Positions 6,905-14,354 of a stretch of 39,381 nt of DNA are shown in pieces; position 1 is the stretch's first letter; every line of letters starts with the position of its first letter. Made by a program: the position numbers and the translations under genes. The notes under the pieces are model-generated. The model was given only the letters and a program-made list of their open reading frames with translations, ran no database searches and had not been told where the DNA came from. Origin of the DNA: JAHFRG01 sp041495205 (GTDB taxonomy: Bacteria; Pseudomonadota; Gammaproteobacteria; Burkholderiales; JAHFRG01); contig JBGQCF010000019.1 in assembly GCA_041495205.1 (NCBI GenBank), positions 1-39,381 on the forward strand. The letters run 5' to 3'.

Positions 6905-8242
6905 ATGAGCGACAACATCCGCATCATCAATGACGCCACCTGCACCTTCTGCGGTTGCGTATGCGACGACATGCACCTTACCGTGGATCTGGACGCCCAC
7001 AAGATCACCAAGGCGGAGAACGCCTGTGTGCTCGGGCGCGCTTGGTTCAAGGAGCATGGTATCGAAGAAAACCGCCCGTTCGCGCTCATCGAAGGGCGCG
7101 AAGCGAGCACCGAGGAGGCAATCGAGGCCGCCGCACAAATTCTGGCCAATGCGCGCTTTCCATTGATCTATGGATTATCCGACACCACTTGTGAGGCGCA
7201 GCGCCAAGCTGTGGCGATCGCCGACATGATCGGCGGCAACATAGATACCACCACTTCGGTTTGCCATGGCCCGTCCGGCATGGCATTCGAGGGAGTCGGG
7301 GAAAGCACGGCGACCTTGGGCGAGATCCGTAACCGCGCCGACCTCCTGGTATTTTGGGGGGGCAATCCGGCGGAGTCCCATCCGCGCCTGTTTACGCGCT
7401 ATACGGTGACAGCCAAGGGGATGTACATCCCGCGGGGCAGGAAAGACCGCACCGTGGTGCTGGTGGACGTGCGCCGCAGCCCGAGCGCGGCGGTAGCGGA
7501 CATCTTCGTGCAGGTGAAACCACAGCGCGATTTCGAGGTGCTGTGGGCGCTGCGTGCACTAGTGAAGGGGCGGCGGGTAGATCCCGCGATCGAGCAGGTG
7601 ACCGGCGTCCCTCTCGCCACACTGGAAGACCTCGCGCAGCGCATGAAGAACTGCCGCTTCGGGGCGCTGCTGTTCGGCATGGGGCTTACCATGACGCGGG
7701 GACGGCATTTCAATTCCGGGGCGCTGCTTGCGCTCGCCACCGATCTCAACGAATACACCCATTTCGTGGCCAAGCCGGTGCGCGGCCACGGCAACGTCAC
7801 CGGTGCGGACAACGTGGTGTCATGGCAGACCGGCTTCCCGTTCGGCGTTAACCTGGGGCGCGGCTATCCGCGTTTCAACCCGGGCGAATTCACGAGCGTG
7901 GACCTGCTGGGGCGGGCCGAAGCGGACGCGGCACTCATCATCGCCGCCGATCCCGCTGCCAATTTCCCGCAGGGCGCCATCGAGCACCTGAAGCGCATCC
8001 CCGTGATCGTGCTGGATCCCAAGACTACTCACACCAGCAAGCTCGCACGGGTGGCGTTCACGACTGCGACCTATGGCATCAGCGTGCCCGGTACGGTGTA
8101 CCGCATGGACGATGTAGCCATTTCCCTGCGGGCGGCGTTGCCGTCGCCCTACCCGAGCGACGAGGAAGTGCTCACCCGGATCAAGGAGCGAGTGCGCGAA
8201 CTGCTCGGCGGGAACCGCGTTCCCGCAATGGGCGCCGCATAA
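6905..8242 (+). CDS. fwdB: Formylmethanofuran dehydrogenase subunit B (catalytic, Mo/W-pterin type)
   Basis: A 445-residue catalytic subunit, the size of archaeal FwdB/FmdB. It opens with CTFCGCVCDD (C13, C16, C20) and ACVLGRAW (C41), the cysteines for one [4Fe-4S] cluster. TSVCHGPSGMAFEG follows, with C120 in the position of the cysteine that coordinates tungsten or molybdenum in the methanogen enzyme (Cys118). Further family blocks are TLGEIRNRADLLVFWGGNP, HPRLFTRY, VRGHGNVTGADNV, WQTGFPFGVNLGRGYPRFNPGE and YRMDDVAI. Archaeal FwdB oxidises formylmethanofuran-derived formate to CO2. The characterised Methylobacterium FhcB is reported to lack the cofactor sites, so keeping all five cysteines beside a D subunit argues for real redox activity. 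ATG 6905 follows AGGAGAG. Cofactor content is inferred, not shown. Confidence 0.93.
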   Translation: MSDNIRIINDATCTFCGCVCDDMHLTVDLDAHKITKAENACVLGRAWFKEHGIEENRPFALIEGREASTEEAIEAAAQILANARFPLIYGLSDTTCEAQRQAVAIADMIGGNIDTTTSVCHGPSGMAFEGVGESTATLGEIRNRADLLVFWGGNPAESHPRLFTRYTVTAKGMYIPRGRKDRTVVLVDVRRSPSAAVADIFVQVKPQRDFEVLWALRALVKGRRVDPAIEQVTGVPLATLEDLAQRMKNCRFGALLFGMGLTMTRGRHFNSGALLALATDLNEYTHFVAKPVRGHGNVTGADNVVSWQTGFPFGVNLGRGYPRFNPGEFTSVDLLGRAEADAALIIAADPAANFPQGAIEHLKRIPVIVLDPKTTHTSKLARVAFTTATYGISVPGTVYRMDDVAISLRAALPSPYPSDEEVLTRIKERVRELLGGNRVPAMGAA

Positions 8243-8268
8243 GGGCGCCAGACAATCCCGGAGCCATC

Positions 8269-9945
8269 ATGCTGCACATCGCAAACGGTCGCGTGTATGA
8301 CCCTGCGAACGGCGTCGATGGCGAAGTTCGCGACATCTACGTCGCCAACGGCAAGATCGTGAAGGACGTCCCACCGAAGGCGAGGCGAATCGATGCCAAG
8401 GGACTGGTGATCATGCCGGGCGGCGTAGACATGCATTGCCATATTGCCGGCCCCAAGGTCAACCTCGCGCGCAAGCTGCAGCCGGAGGATCACCGGCACG
8501 ACGTGCACCCGCGCACGGCGTTCACCCGCTCCGGCGTCGGCGGCACAGTTCCATCCACCTTCGCCACCGGCTACCGCTACGCACTGCTCGGTTACACCAC
8601 TGCCATGGAGGCGGCAGTGCCTCCCATAGGCGCGCGCCACACGCTGGAGGAATTCCACGACACGCCCGTCATCGACAAGGGCTTCTACATACTGATGGGC
8701 AACAACGTGCTGCTCTACAAGCTGCTGGAACAGGGACGGCGCGAGGAATTCCGCGAAGCGCTCGCGTGGTGGCTCGCGGCGACCAAGGCGTACACCGCCA
8801 AGCTCGTCAATCCCGGGGGCGATGAGGCCTGGAAGGGCCGGCGCAACGCCAACATCACGAAGCTGGACGAGAAGATAGAGTCGTTCGAGTTGACGCCCCG
8901 GCAAGTGATCGGAGCGATGATCGAGGCGGTAGACGAGCTGGGATTACCGCACCCGGCGCACATCCACTGCAACAACCTCGGCCACTCCGGAAACTACGCC
9001 AGCACCCTGGAGACCATGCGCATTGCCGAGGGGCATCGCGCCCACATCGCGCATATCCAATTCCACAGCTACGGCGAGGTGCCCGGCAAGTCCAGCCACA
9101 ACCCGACTTCGCGGGCGAAGGAAATCGCCGAATACGTCAACACGCACCCGAACATCAGCGCCGACGTGGGCCAGGTGATGTTCGGCAAGTCGACGATCAT
9201 GACGGCGGACGCGCCGCTCGCCTACATGCTTTCGCGCTATGCCGGTAGCAAATGGGTGAATTCCGACACCGAGCACGAATCCGGGTGCGGCATCCTTCCC
9301 TTCGCCTACCAGGACACCGTGTATACCCATGCCCTGCAATGGGCGATCGGGCTCGAATTGTTCCTGCTCTCGAAAGATCCCTGGCGCATGGTGTTCTCCA
9401 CCGACCATCCCAACGGCGGCTCGTTCATGAGCTATCCGCGGCTCATCCGCCTGCTGATGGATCGCGAATTCCGCAAGCAGGAGATGCGCAAGATCAATCC
9501 GAGGGCGTTGCGGCAGACCGCGCTCGCCGATGGCCTGGACCGCGAGTACACGCTCCAGGAGATCGCCATCGTCACCCGCGCCGGCCCGGCACGGTTGCTG
9601 GGCCTCGCGAACAAGGGGCATCTCGGGCCAGGAGCGGACGCCGATATCACGATCTACGACGAAGACGAGGACAAGGAGCGCATGTTCGGGGCGCCGCGCC
9701 ACGTCATCAAGGACGGGCAGGTGATCATCGAGGACCACGAGTTCCGGGCGGAACACCAGGGGCGAATGCTGCATGTGTCTCCCGATTACGATCCGAAAAT
9801 TGTGGAGGTGATCCGCCCGTTCTTCGAAGATTACTATTCCATCCGCTTCAATAACTATGCGGTGGACGACAGCTACCTCGGGACCCACGAGGTCATTCCG
9901 ACGCTCAGGCAGCGCTCGGCTTCGAGTGGACCGGCTGGAGGGTGA
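8269..9945 (+). CDS. fwdA: Formylmethanofuran dehydrogenase / Fhc subunit A (zinc amidohydrolase)
   Basis: A 558-residue amidohydrolase-fold protein that hydrolyses the formamide bond of formylmethanofuran, releasing formate inside the complex. The binuclear zinc ligands expected for FwdA are all readable: H56-x-H58 in VDMHCHIAGPK, K178 in AKLVNPGG (the lysine that is carboxylated in the archaeal enzyme), H231 and H233 in PAHIHCNNLGHSGN, H259/H262 in HIAHIQFHSYGE, and D379 in STDHPNGGSF. The C-terminal part carries LGLANKGHLGPGADADITIYD, the small beta domain of the amidohydrolase family. It lies 26 bases after the B gene. In the archaeal complex formate travels by an internal tunnel to the B active site; in bacterial Fhc it is released. 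Which happens here depends on B and D. Confidence 0.95.
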   Translation: MLHIANGRVYDPANGVDGEVRDIYVANGKIVKDVPPKARRIDAKGLVIMPGGVDMHCHIAGPKVNLARKLQPEDHRHDVHPRTAFTRSGVGGTVPSTFATGYRYALLGYTTAMEAAVPPIGARHTLEEFHDTPVIDKGFYILMGNNVLLYKLLEQGRREEFREALAWWLAATKAYTAKLVNPGGDEAWKGRRNANITKLDEKIESFELTPRQVIGAMIEAVDELGLPHPAHIHCNNLGHSGNYASTLETMRIAEGHRAHIAHIQFHSYGEVPGKSSHNPTSRAKEIAEYVNTHPNISADVGQVMFGKSTIMTADAPLAYMLSRYAGSKWVNSDTEHESGCGILPFAYQDTVYTHALQWAIGLELFLLSKDPWRMVFSTDHPNGGSFMSYPRLIRLLMDREFRKQEMRKINPRALRQTALADGLDREYTLQEIAIVTRAGPARLLGLANKGHLGPGADADITIYDEDEDKERMFGAPRHVIKDGQVIIEDHEFRAEHQGRMLHVSPDYDPKIVEVIRPFFEDYYSIRFNNYAVDDSYLGTHEVIPTLRQRSASSGPAGG

Positions 9946-9950
9946 AGGTC

Positions 9951-10007
9951 ATGTTTTCTCCCAGGGACGTTGGCGCCGCGCTCACTCGCGGCGACTGGAA
10001 ATGCTGA
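9951..10007 (+). CDS. Possible 18-codon leader peptide coupled to the formyltransferase start
   Basis: A short frame beginning MFSPRDVG and ending at TGA 10005-10007 overlaps the formyltransferase start, ATG 10001. The string GGAGGGTGAAGG at 9937-9948 gives it a strong ribosome site, while the formyltransferase ATG itself has only a weak one. This fits translational coupling between the A-subunit gene and the formyltransferase. It may equally be a chance frame; only conservation in relatives would show it is real. Confidence 0.3.
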   Translation: MFSPRDVGAALTRGDWKC

Positions 10008-10885
10008 TCAACGGCGTTACTGTCGTGGACACCTTTGCCGAGGCGTTCGCCATGTCGGGCGCACGGGTGCTTATCACCGCCGAGAACGAGAAATGGGCGG
10101 CAGCGGCGGCGCGCACCATGACCGGCTTCGCGACCTCGGTAATCGGCTGCAAATGCGAAGCCGGCATCGAGCGCGTGGTCCCTGCCGGAGAAACCCCGGA
10201 CGGGCGGCCGGGAGTGATGGTGCTGCTGTTCGCCACCAGTGCCGAGGGTGTGGGCAAACGCCTGGTCGAACGCATCGGGCAGTGCGTCATGACTTGCCCC
10301 ACCACCGCCTGCTTCAACGCCCTGGCGAGTGAGAACACAGTAGTAGTTGGTGGCCTGCTGCGCTATTTCGGCGACGGCTTCCAGGCAGCCAAGCTTCTCG
10401 ACGGGCGCCGCTTCTGGCGCGTGCCGGTGATGGACGGAGAGTTCGTCGTGGAGGAACGCTTCGGCGTTCAGCCCGCCGTCGGCGGCGGCAATCTGCTGCT
10501 TTTGGGCGAGGACATGTTGCCAACACTTGCCGCAGCGGAGGCGGCGGTCGATGCCATGCGGACGGTCCCCGGCGTGATCCTGCCGTTTCCGGACGGCGTG
10601 GTGCGAAGTGGCAGTAAGGTCGGCTCCCGTTACAAGTCAGTCATCGCATCCACCAACGATGCCTATTGTCCGACGCTGCGGGCGGTATCGAAGGCAACTG
10701 AACTTGCCCAGGAGATCGGGTGCGTACTCGAGATCGTCCTCGATGGCCTGGACCTGGAGGCAGTCCGGGAGGCCATGCGGCGCGGAATCGCAGCGGCGGC
10801 GCAACCGGGGATACGTCAAATCTCCGCCGGCAATTATGGCGGCAACCTGGGACAGTACAAGATCGAGCTGCGCAGCCTGCTATAG
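10001..10885 (+). CDS. fhcD: Formylmethanofuran:tetrahydromethanopterin formyltransferase (Ftr/FhcD)
   Basis: A 294-residue enzyme, against about 297 in methanogen Ftr. It transfers the formyl group between N5-formyl-H4MPT and methanofuran (or the bacterial methylofuran), linking the H4MPT pathway to the dehydrogenase/hydrolase complex. Family blocks are INGVTVVDTFAEAF at the start, MTGFATSVIGCKCEAGIER, VGQCVMTCPTTACFNAL-like text, LRYFGDGFQ, FPDGVVRSGSKVGSRYK and the terminal ISAGNYGGNLGQYKIEL. ATG 10001 fits the family N-terminus exactly; upstream in-frame codons overlap the A-subunit gene. In Methylobacterium this protein is a subunit of the Fhc complex, and its place between A and C suggests the same here. 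Confidence 0.96.
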   Translation: MLINGVTVVDTFAEAFAMSGARVLITAENEKWAAAAARTMTGFATSVIGCKCEAGIERVVPAGETPDGRPGVMVLLFATSAEGVGKRLVERIGQCVMTCPTTACFNALASENTVVVGGLLRYFGDGFQAAKLLDGRRFWRVPVMDGEFVVEERFGVQPAVGGGNLLLLGEDMLPTLAAAEAAVDAMRTVPGVILPFPDGVVRSGSKVGSRYKSVIASTNDAYCPTLRAVSKATELAQEIGCVLEIVLDGLDLEAVREAMRRGIAAAAQPGIRQISAGNYGGNLGQYKIELRSLL

Positions 10886-10932
10886 GGCGCAGATCGAATC
10901 CGCAGCATGGGCCACCCACGCAAGGTTATGAC

Positions 10933-11745
10933 ATGAGCCTCACGCTTACCCTCCACACCCAACCGGATGTTCCTCTCGAGGCGGAGACGCTTGTCCCGCA
11001 GCGGTTCGAAGGAATGACTGCCGCGCAGGTCGCCGCTGCCAAGGTCCTTTACGGCAACCAGCAGGCCGCACTCGGGGATTTCTTCCGGGTCGAAGGCCGA
11101 CCCGACGGCGAGTTGCGCGTCGTCGGCGATGTTTTTCGGGTAAAGATGATTGGCGCCGGCATGACGCACGGCCGAATCATTATCGAGGGCAACGCCGGAA
11201 TGCATCTCGGTGCCGCTATGAGCGGCGGCGAAATTTTGGTCGAGGGCAACGCCGCAGATTGGGTGGGTGAGGAGATGTCGGGCGGGCGGATCGTGGTGAA
11301 GGGCAACGCCGGCCATCTGGTGGGCAGCGCATTGCGCGGCGAAAGCGTTGGCACTCGCGGTGGGGAGATCATCGTCCATGGCAACGCCGGCAACGAGGTC
11401 GGCAGCGGCATGCGGCGCGGCCTCGTTGCGGTGGGTGGGAACAGCGGTGATTTCACTGGGGTCAACATGCTGGCCGGCACTGTAGTGGTCCTCGGTCGGC
11501 TCGGAATGCGGACCGGCGCCGGCATGAAGCGCGGAACGGTCGCCTCGTGCCAGCCGGCGGAACTGCTACCCACCTTCGGCTACGCATGCACCTACCGTCC
11601 GGTGGCGTTGCGACTGGTGCTCGGTTACCTGCGCGGACGGGGGCTTGCCATCACCGATGAGCAGTTCGCCGGGCGCTACCGCCGCTGGAGCGGGGACGGA
11701 GTCGAGACAAGCCGCGGGGAAGTATTGCTTCTGGAGGAAGGCTGA
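10933..11745 (+). CDS. fwdC: Formylmethanofuran dehydrogenase / Fhc subunit C
   Basis: A 270-residue right-handed beta-helix protein, the structural C subunit that packs against subunit A. The N-terminal part contains LEAETLVPQRFEGMT. From about residue 75 onward come repeated turns of the type G-x2-M-x2-G-x-I-x-(V/I)-x-GNAG, visible as GAGMTHGRIIIEGNAG, GAAMSGGEILVEGNA, GEEMSGGRIVVKGNAG, GGEIIVHGNAGNEVG and GSGMRRGLVAVGGNSG. This repeat is shared by FwdC, GlxC and the glutamate synthase GXGXG domain. The C-terminal YRPVALRLVLGYLRGRGL block is typical of bacterial FhcC. It is the last gene of the operon; no strong terminator follows. The start at 10933 fits the family N-terminus. Confidence 0.94.
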   Translation: MSLTLTLHTQPDVPLEAETLVPQRFEGMTAAQVAAAKVLYGNQQAALGDFFRVEGRPDGELRVVGDVFRVKMIGAGMTHGRIIIEGNAGMHLGAAMSGGEILVEGNAADWVGEEMSGGRIVVKGNAGHLVGSALRGESVGTRGGEIIVHGNAGNEVGSGMRRGLVAVGGNSGDFTGVNMLAGTVVVLGRLGMRTGAGMKRGTVASCQPAELLPTFGYACTYRPVALRLVLGYLRGRGLAITDEQFAGRYRRWSGDGVETSRGEVLLLEEG

Positions 11746-11824
11746 TCGGCGCGCGTAAAATTCAGCATACTCGTTGCAAAGTACCCTAGACAAGGTGTGC
11801 GTCCCCTTTTCTTCTTTCGTTTCC

Positions 11825-11840
11825 CCCTACAACACACGTG
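11825..11840. repeat. Right copy of the 16-bp direct repeat flanking the one-carbon operon
   Basis: CCCTACAACACACGTG is identical to 4758-4773 and in the same orientation. The surrounding 11746-12002 gap is otherwise AT-rich, with poly-T stretches (near 11866-11881 and 11951-11959) and no gene that I can support. Confidence 0.5.
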
Positions 11841-12002
11841 CCACAGAAAAGTTACGCTGATCCTATTTATTTATTTTTTTGTTCTTATTAAACGTCTCTT
11901 TCGTTTCCTTCTGAAGGTTCGACGGAAGCGCAGTCCAAACCAAAGCATTTATCTTTTTTTGTTGCACCACTGACATAGCGCGTCAAAAACGTTAGCTTGT
12001 TG

Positions 12003-12079
12003 TGGCGCGCCCGGCAGGAATCGAACCCGCGACCCCTTGGTTCGTAGCCAAGTACTCTATCCATCTGAGCTACGGGCGC
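12003..12079 (-). tRNA. tRNA-Arg(ACG)
   Basis: The minus strand gives a full cloverleaf: acceptor GCGCCCG/CGGGCGC, D-arm GCTCAGATGGATAGAGT, anticodon arm CTTGG-CTACGAA-CCAAG (anticodon ACG), T-arm GCGGG-TTCGATT-CCTGC, discriminator G and an encoded CCA, 77 bases in all. Its 3' end is duplicated at 3384-3399, which marks it as the probable insertion target of the one-carbon island to its left. Confidence 0.97.
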
Positions 12080-12510
12080 TTGAAGCGAAATTATAGCAAT
12101 CCCTGGTAGGTTAAGAAACAGAATGAGATTGTGGGTAGTGGGTCAGTTAGATAAGAATAGGCCGTTCGCCCTGATGCTTCGACAAGCTCAGCACTAAAGG
12201 CGGTCGAAGCCTGTCCCGAGTACGTCGAAGGAGTGAACGGCCGTTCATGGTTCAACAGGCTCACCACGAAAGCCAGAAGACGGCTAGCGCAGCCCCAATT
12301 TACTCTCAGCGCCAATACGCAGTAACCTCGCGTGACTCATCTCCTATAGCGCAGCCTGGGCCATGCCGGTGAAAAGGCACAGCACCAGGATTAATTTCGC
12401 CATTGCAGTAATTGAAACAGATTTGGAGTGGTTGCTGCTTGTGGAAAATTCCTTCTTTCAATTTTTCCGATCGCATATCTAGCATGTGACGCCCCCCGGA
12501 CGGGCGCGCC
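12080..12510. repeat. Decayed intergenic zone with REP-like repeats
   Basis: Between about 12155 and 12285 the bases carry several fragments of the common REP-like family with cores such as TTCGACAAGCTCAGCAC, GTACGTCGAAGG and GTTCAACAGGCTCACCACG, in both orientations, able to form hairpins. The rest of the gap has no gene that I can support except the tiny frame at 12344-12403. It joins the tRNA-Arg gene to the truncated SRAP gene and looks like a site of repeated rearrangement. Confidence 0.6.
12344..12403 (-). pseudogene. Stranded signal-peptide ORF (19 codons)
   Basis: The minus strand reads MAKLILVLCLFTGMAQAAL and then TAG. This looks like a Sec signal peptide (Lys, hydrophobic core, AQA cleavage motif) with almost nothing after it, as if the mature part of a small secreted protein has been lost. 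It could also be a chance frame. Confidence 0.3.
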
Positions 12511-12765
12511 TTATTTTTCGGCCAGCGTTTCCGCTCGGGCGTTAACCGTCTTGTAGCCGATCTTGGGGTCCTTCGCCCAGAAGGGAACCAGTCCCCACTG
12601 GAACATTTCTGCGCTTCGTGGAAGCCCTGCCTCTTCCTTCACCGCGAACACCCGCGTACCCGGTGCGATGTTGTAGCGCGCCCCCACCTCCGTTGGGTGT
12701 GTCGCAAGCCAGAACTGAAGAGCAATAACCTTCGGATCAGCGTGCAGGGCGTAACGGCCGCACAT
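12511..12765 (-). pseudogene. Truncated SRAP (YedK/HMCES-type) abasic-site processing protein
   Basis: The 84 residues match the N-terminal third of SOS-response-associated peptidases, which crosslink to abasic sites in single-stranded DNA. The catalytic Cys2 (MCGRYAL), the YNIAPGT block, the MFQWGLVPFWAKD block and the NARAET motif are intact. The frame then stops after ETLAEK, where the family continues for a further 120-140 residues that hold the active-site Glu and His. The next bases (12480-12510) do not continue the fold in another frame that I can see. It is therefore a 3'-truncated pseudogene, next to repeats. An isolated N-terminal piece is unlikely to fold. Confidence 0.75.
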
Positions 12766-12832
12766 TTTGAGCGCCTCTGAAGATTTATATTTGCTAAGAT
12801 TACCCCAATTGTTACGGGCGATTAAATCTCAC

Positions 12833-14236
12833 ATGATTGACCAGCCGCTTGCCATCGTCGACGTCGAAACCACCGGCGCCACCCCAAGCCACGACCGCAT
12901 CACCGAAATCGGCATTATCCGAGTTGAAAACGGACGCGTGCTCGACGAGTGGAGCACCTTGGTCAATCCGGAAACCCGTATCCCGCCGGCAATCCAAACC
13001 CTGACCGGCATTACCAACGCGATGGTCGCGAAAGCACCCACGTTTCGTGTACTGGCGGGAGAAATGCTTGCGCGACTTGAAGGAAGACTTTTCGTGGCGC
13101 ACAACGCCCGTTTTGACTACGGCTTCATCAAAAACGAGTTCCGGCGCATTGACGTGGACTTCAGATCAAAGCTCCTTTGCACAGTCAGGCTTTCCCGCAA
13201 ACTGTACCCCGACTATTTCCACCATAACCTGGACGCGATTATTGAACGCCACAGCCTGGATTGCAGTGCGCGCCACCGTGCTCTCGGTGATGCCAGGATT
13301 CTGTGGCAGTTCCTGGAGCGGGTCAATACAGATAACGATCCGCAAGATTTTGCTGAAGCCGTGCAGCTTCAAACCAGGCGGCCCAACCTTCCAGCCGGGC
13401 TTGATGCGGCGGCATTGGATGAAATTCCGGACGCGCCGGGAGTCTACTTGTTTTACGGAAACAACAATCTGCCGCTTTACGTCGGGAAGAGCGTCAATCT
13501 TCGCAGCCGGGTCCTGTCGCACTTTTGCAGCGACCACCGATCCGGCCAGGACATGAAAATATCCCGGCAGGTGACTCGGGTCGATTATGTCGAGACGGCG
13601 GGCCCGCTGGGCGCACTTCTAAAGGAATCGCAACTCATAAAGCAACTGATGCCTATTTATAACCGGCGGCTGCGCAGCCAAAGCGATCTACGGTCTTTTC
13701 GGGTCATTGCCGATCCGAAATCGGCGTGCATCGTCAGCCTGGTAAGCGGGCAAGATATCGATCCGCGCCGTTTGAACGACCTTTATGGCCTGTTCAAGTC
13801 CAAGCGCAACGCCACGGAAATACTACGCGGACTTGCAGCAGAAAACCTGCTGTGCCTCAAACGCCTTGGACTCGAGAAAAGCCAAGGCCCCTGCTTTGCC
13901 TATCAGCTAAAACGCTGCAAAGGGGCCTGCGTCGGCGCTGAAACCGCTCTCGCGCATGATCTTCGTCTGTATAAAGCCTTGCTTCCGCTCAAGATCAAGT
14001 CGTGGCTGTTCAGGGGAAAAATCGCTGTTCGCGAGCAACACGCGACCAATGGGCGCGTCGAAATGCATGTGTTTGAACATTGGTGTTATCTCGGCACCGC
14101 GTCAACCGAACGCAGCCTACCAGATGTTCTGGGAGACCGTGAGGACTTGGCATTTGACGCCGACGTGTACAAGATTCTGGCCAGGTTTCTCGATCAAAAG
14201 CGAAATCATGCTGATGTAATTTCAATTGACGACTAA
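12833..14236 (+). CDS. DnaQ-type 3'-5' exonuclease fused to a UvrC/Cho-like GIY-YIG nuclease
   Basis: A 467-residue two-domain nuclease. The N-terminal DEDDh exonuclease has ExoI IVDVETTG (D10, E12), ExoII AHNARFDYGF and ExoIII HRALGDARI, as in the epsilon subunit of DNA polymerase III. After a linker comes a GIY-YIG domain starting DAPGVYLFYGNNNLPLYVGKSVNLRSRVLSHF, as in UvrC and Cho, then a C-terminal region with a cysteine pair (CFAYQLKRCKGAC) typical of UvrC-like proteins. The family is usually annotated as exonuclease or excinuclease-like and thought to act in DNA repair. ATG 12833 is chosen because the longer frame begins at TTG 12767 inside the opposing SRAP gene. No partner gene is adjacent. 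Confidence 0.88.
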   Translation: MIDQPLAIVDVETTGATPSHDRITEIGIIRVENGRVLDEWSTLVNPETRIPPAIQTLTGITNAMVAKAPTFRVLAGEMLARLEGRLFVAHNARFDYGFIKNEFRRIDVDFRSKLLCTVRLSRKLYPDYFHHNLDAIIERHSLDCSARHRALGDARILWQFLERVNTDNDPQDFAEAVQLQTRRPNLPAGLDAAALDEIPDAPGVYLFYGNNNLPLYVGKSVNLRSRVLSHFCSDHRSGQDMKISRQVTRVDYVETAGPLGALLKESQLIKQLMPIYNRRLRSQSDLRSFRVIADPKSACIVSLVSGQDIDPRRLNDLYGLFKSKRNATEILRGLAAENLLCLKRLGLEKSQGPCFAYQLKRCKGACVGAETALAHDLRLYKALLPLKIKSWLFRGKIAVREQHATNGRVEMHVFEHWCYLGTASTERSLPDVLGDREDLAFDADVYKILARFLDQKRNHADVISIDD

Positions 14237-14354
14237 CAGAGTAAACTATCCGAGTCACCCCGGTACAAAACGGCCGCTCAAGTCACGCTCATGCGCTCCA
14301 CGGAGCGGAAGGCACCGATTGTTGATTTCCTGACCGAAGTTAGAGGATCTCCCT

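Noticed and set aside
12091..12315. Minus-strand frame of 74 codons downstream of tRNA-Arg
   Set aside because: It translates the REP-like repeat cluster and has no protein features.
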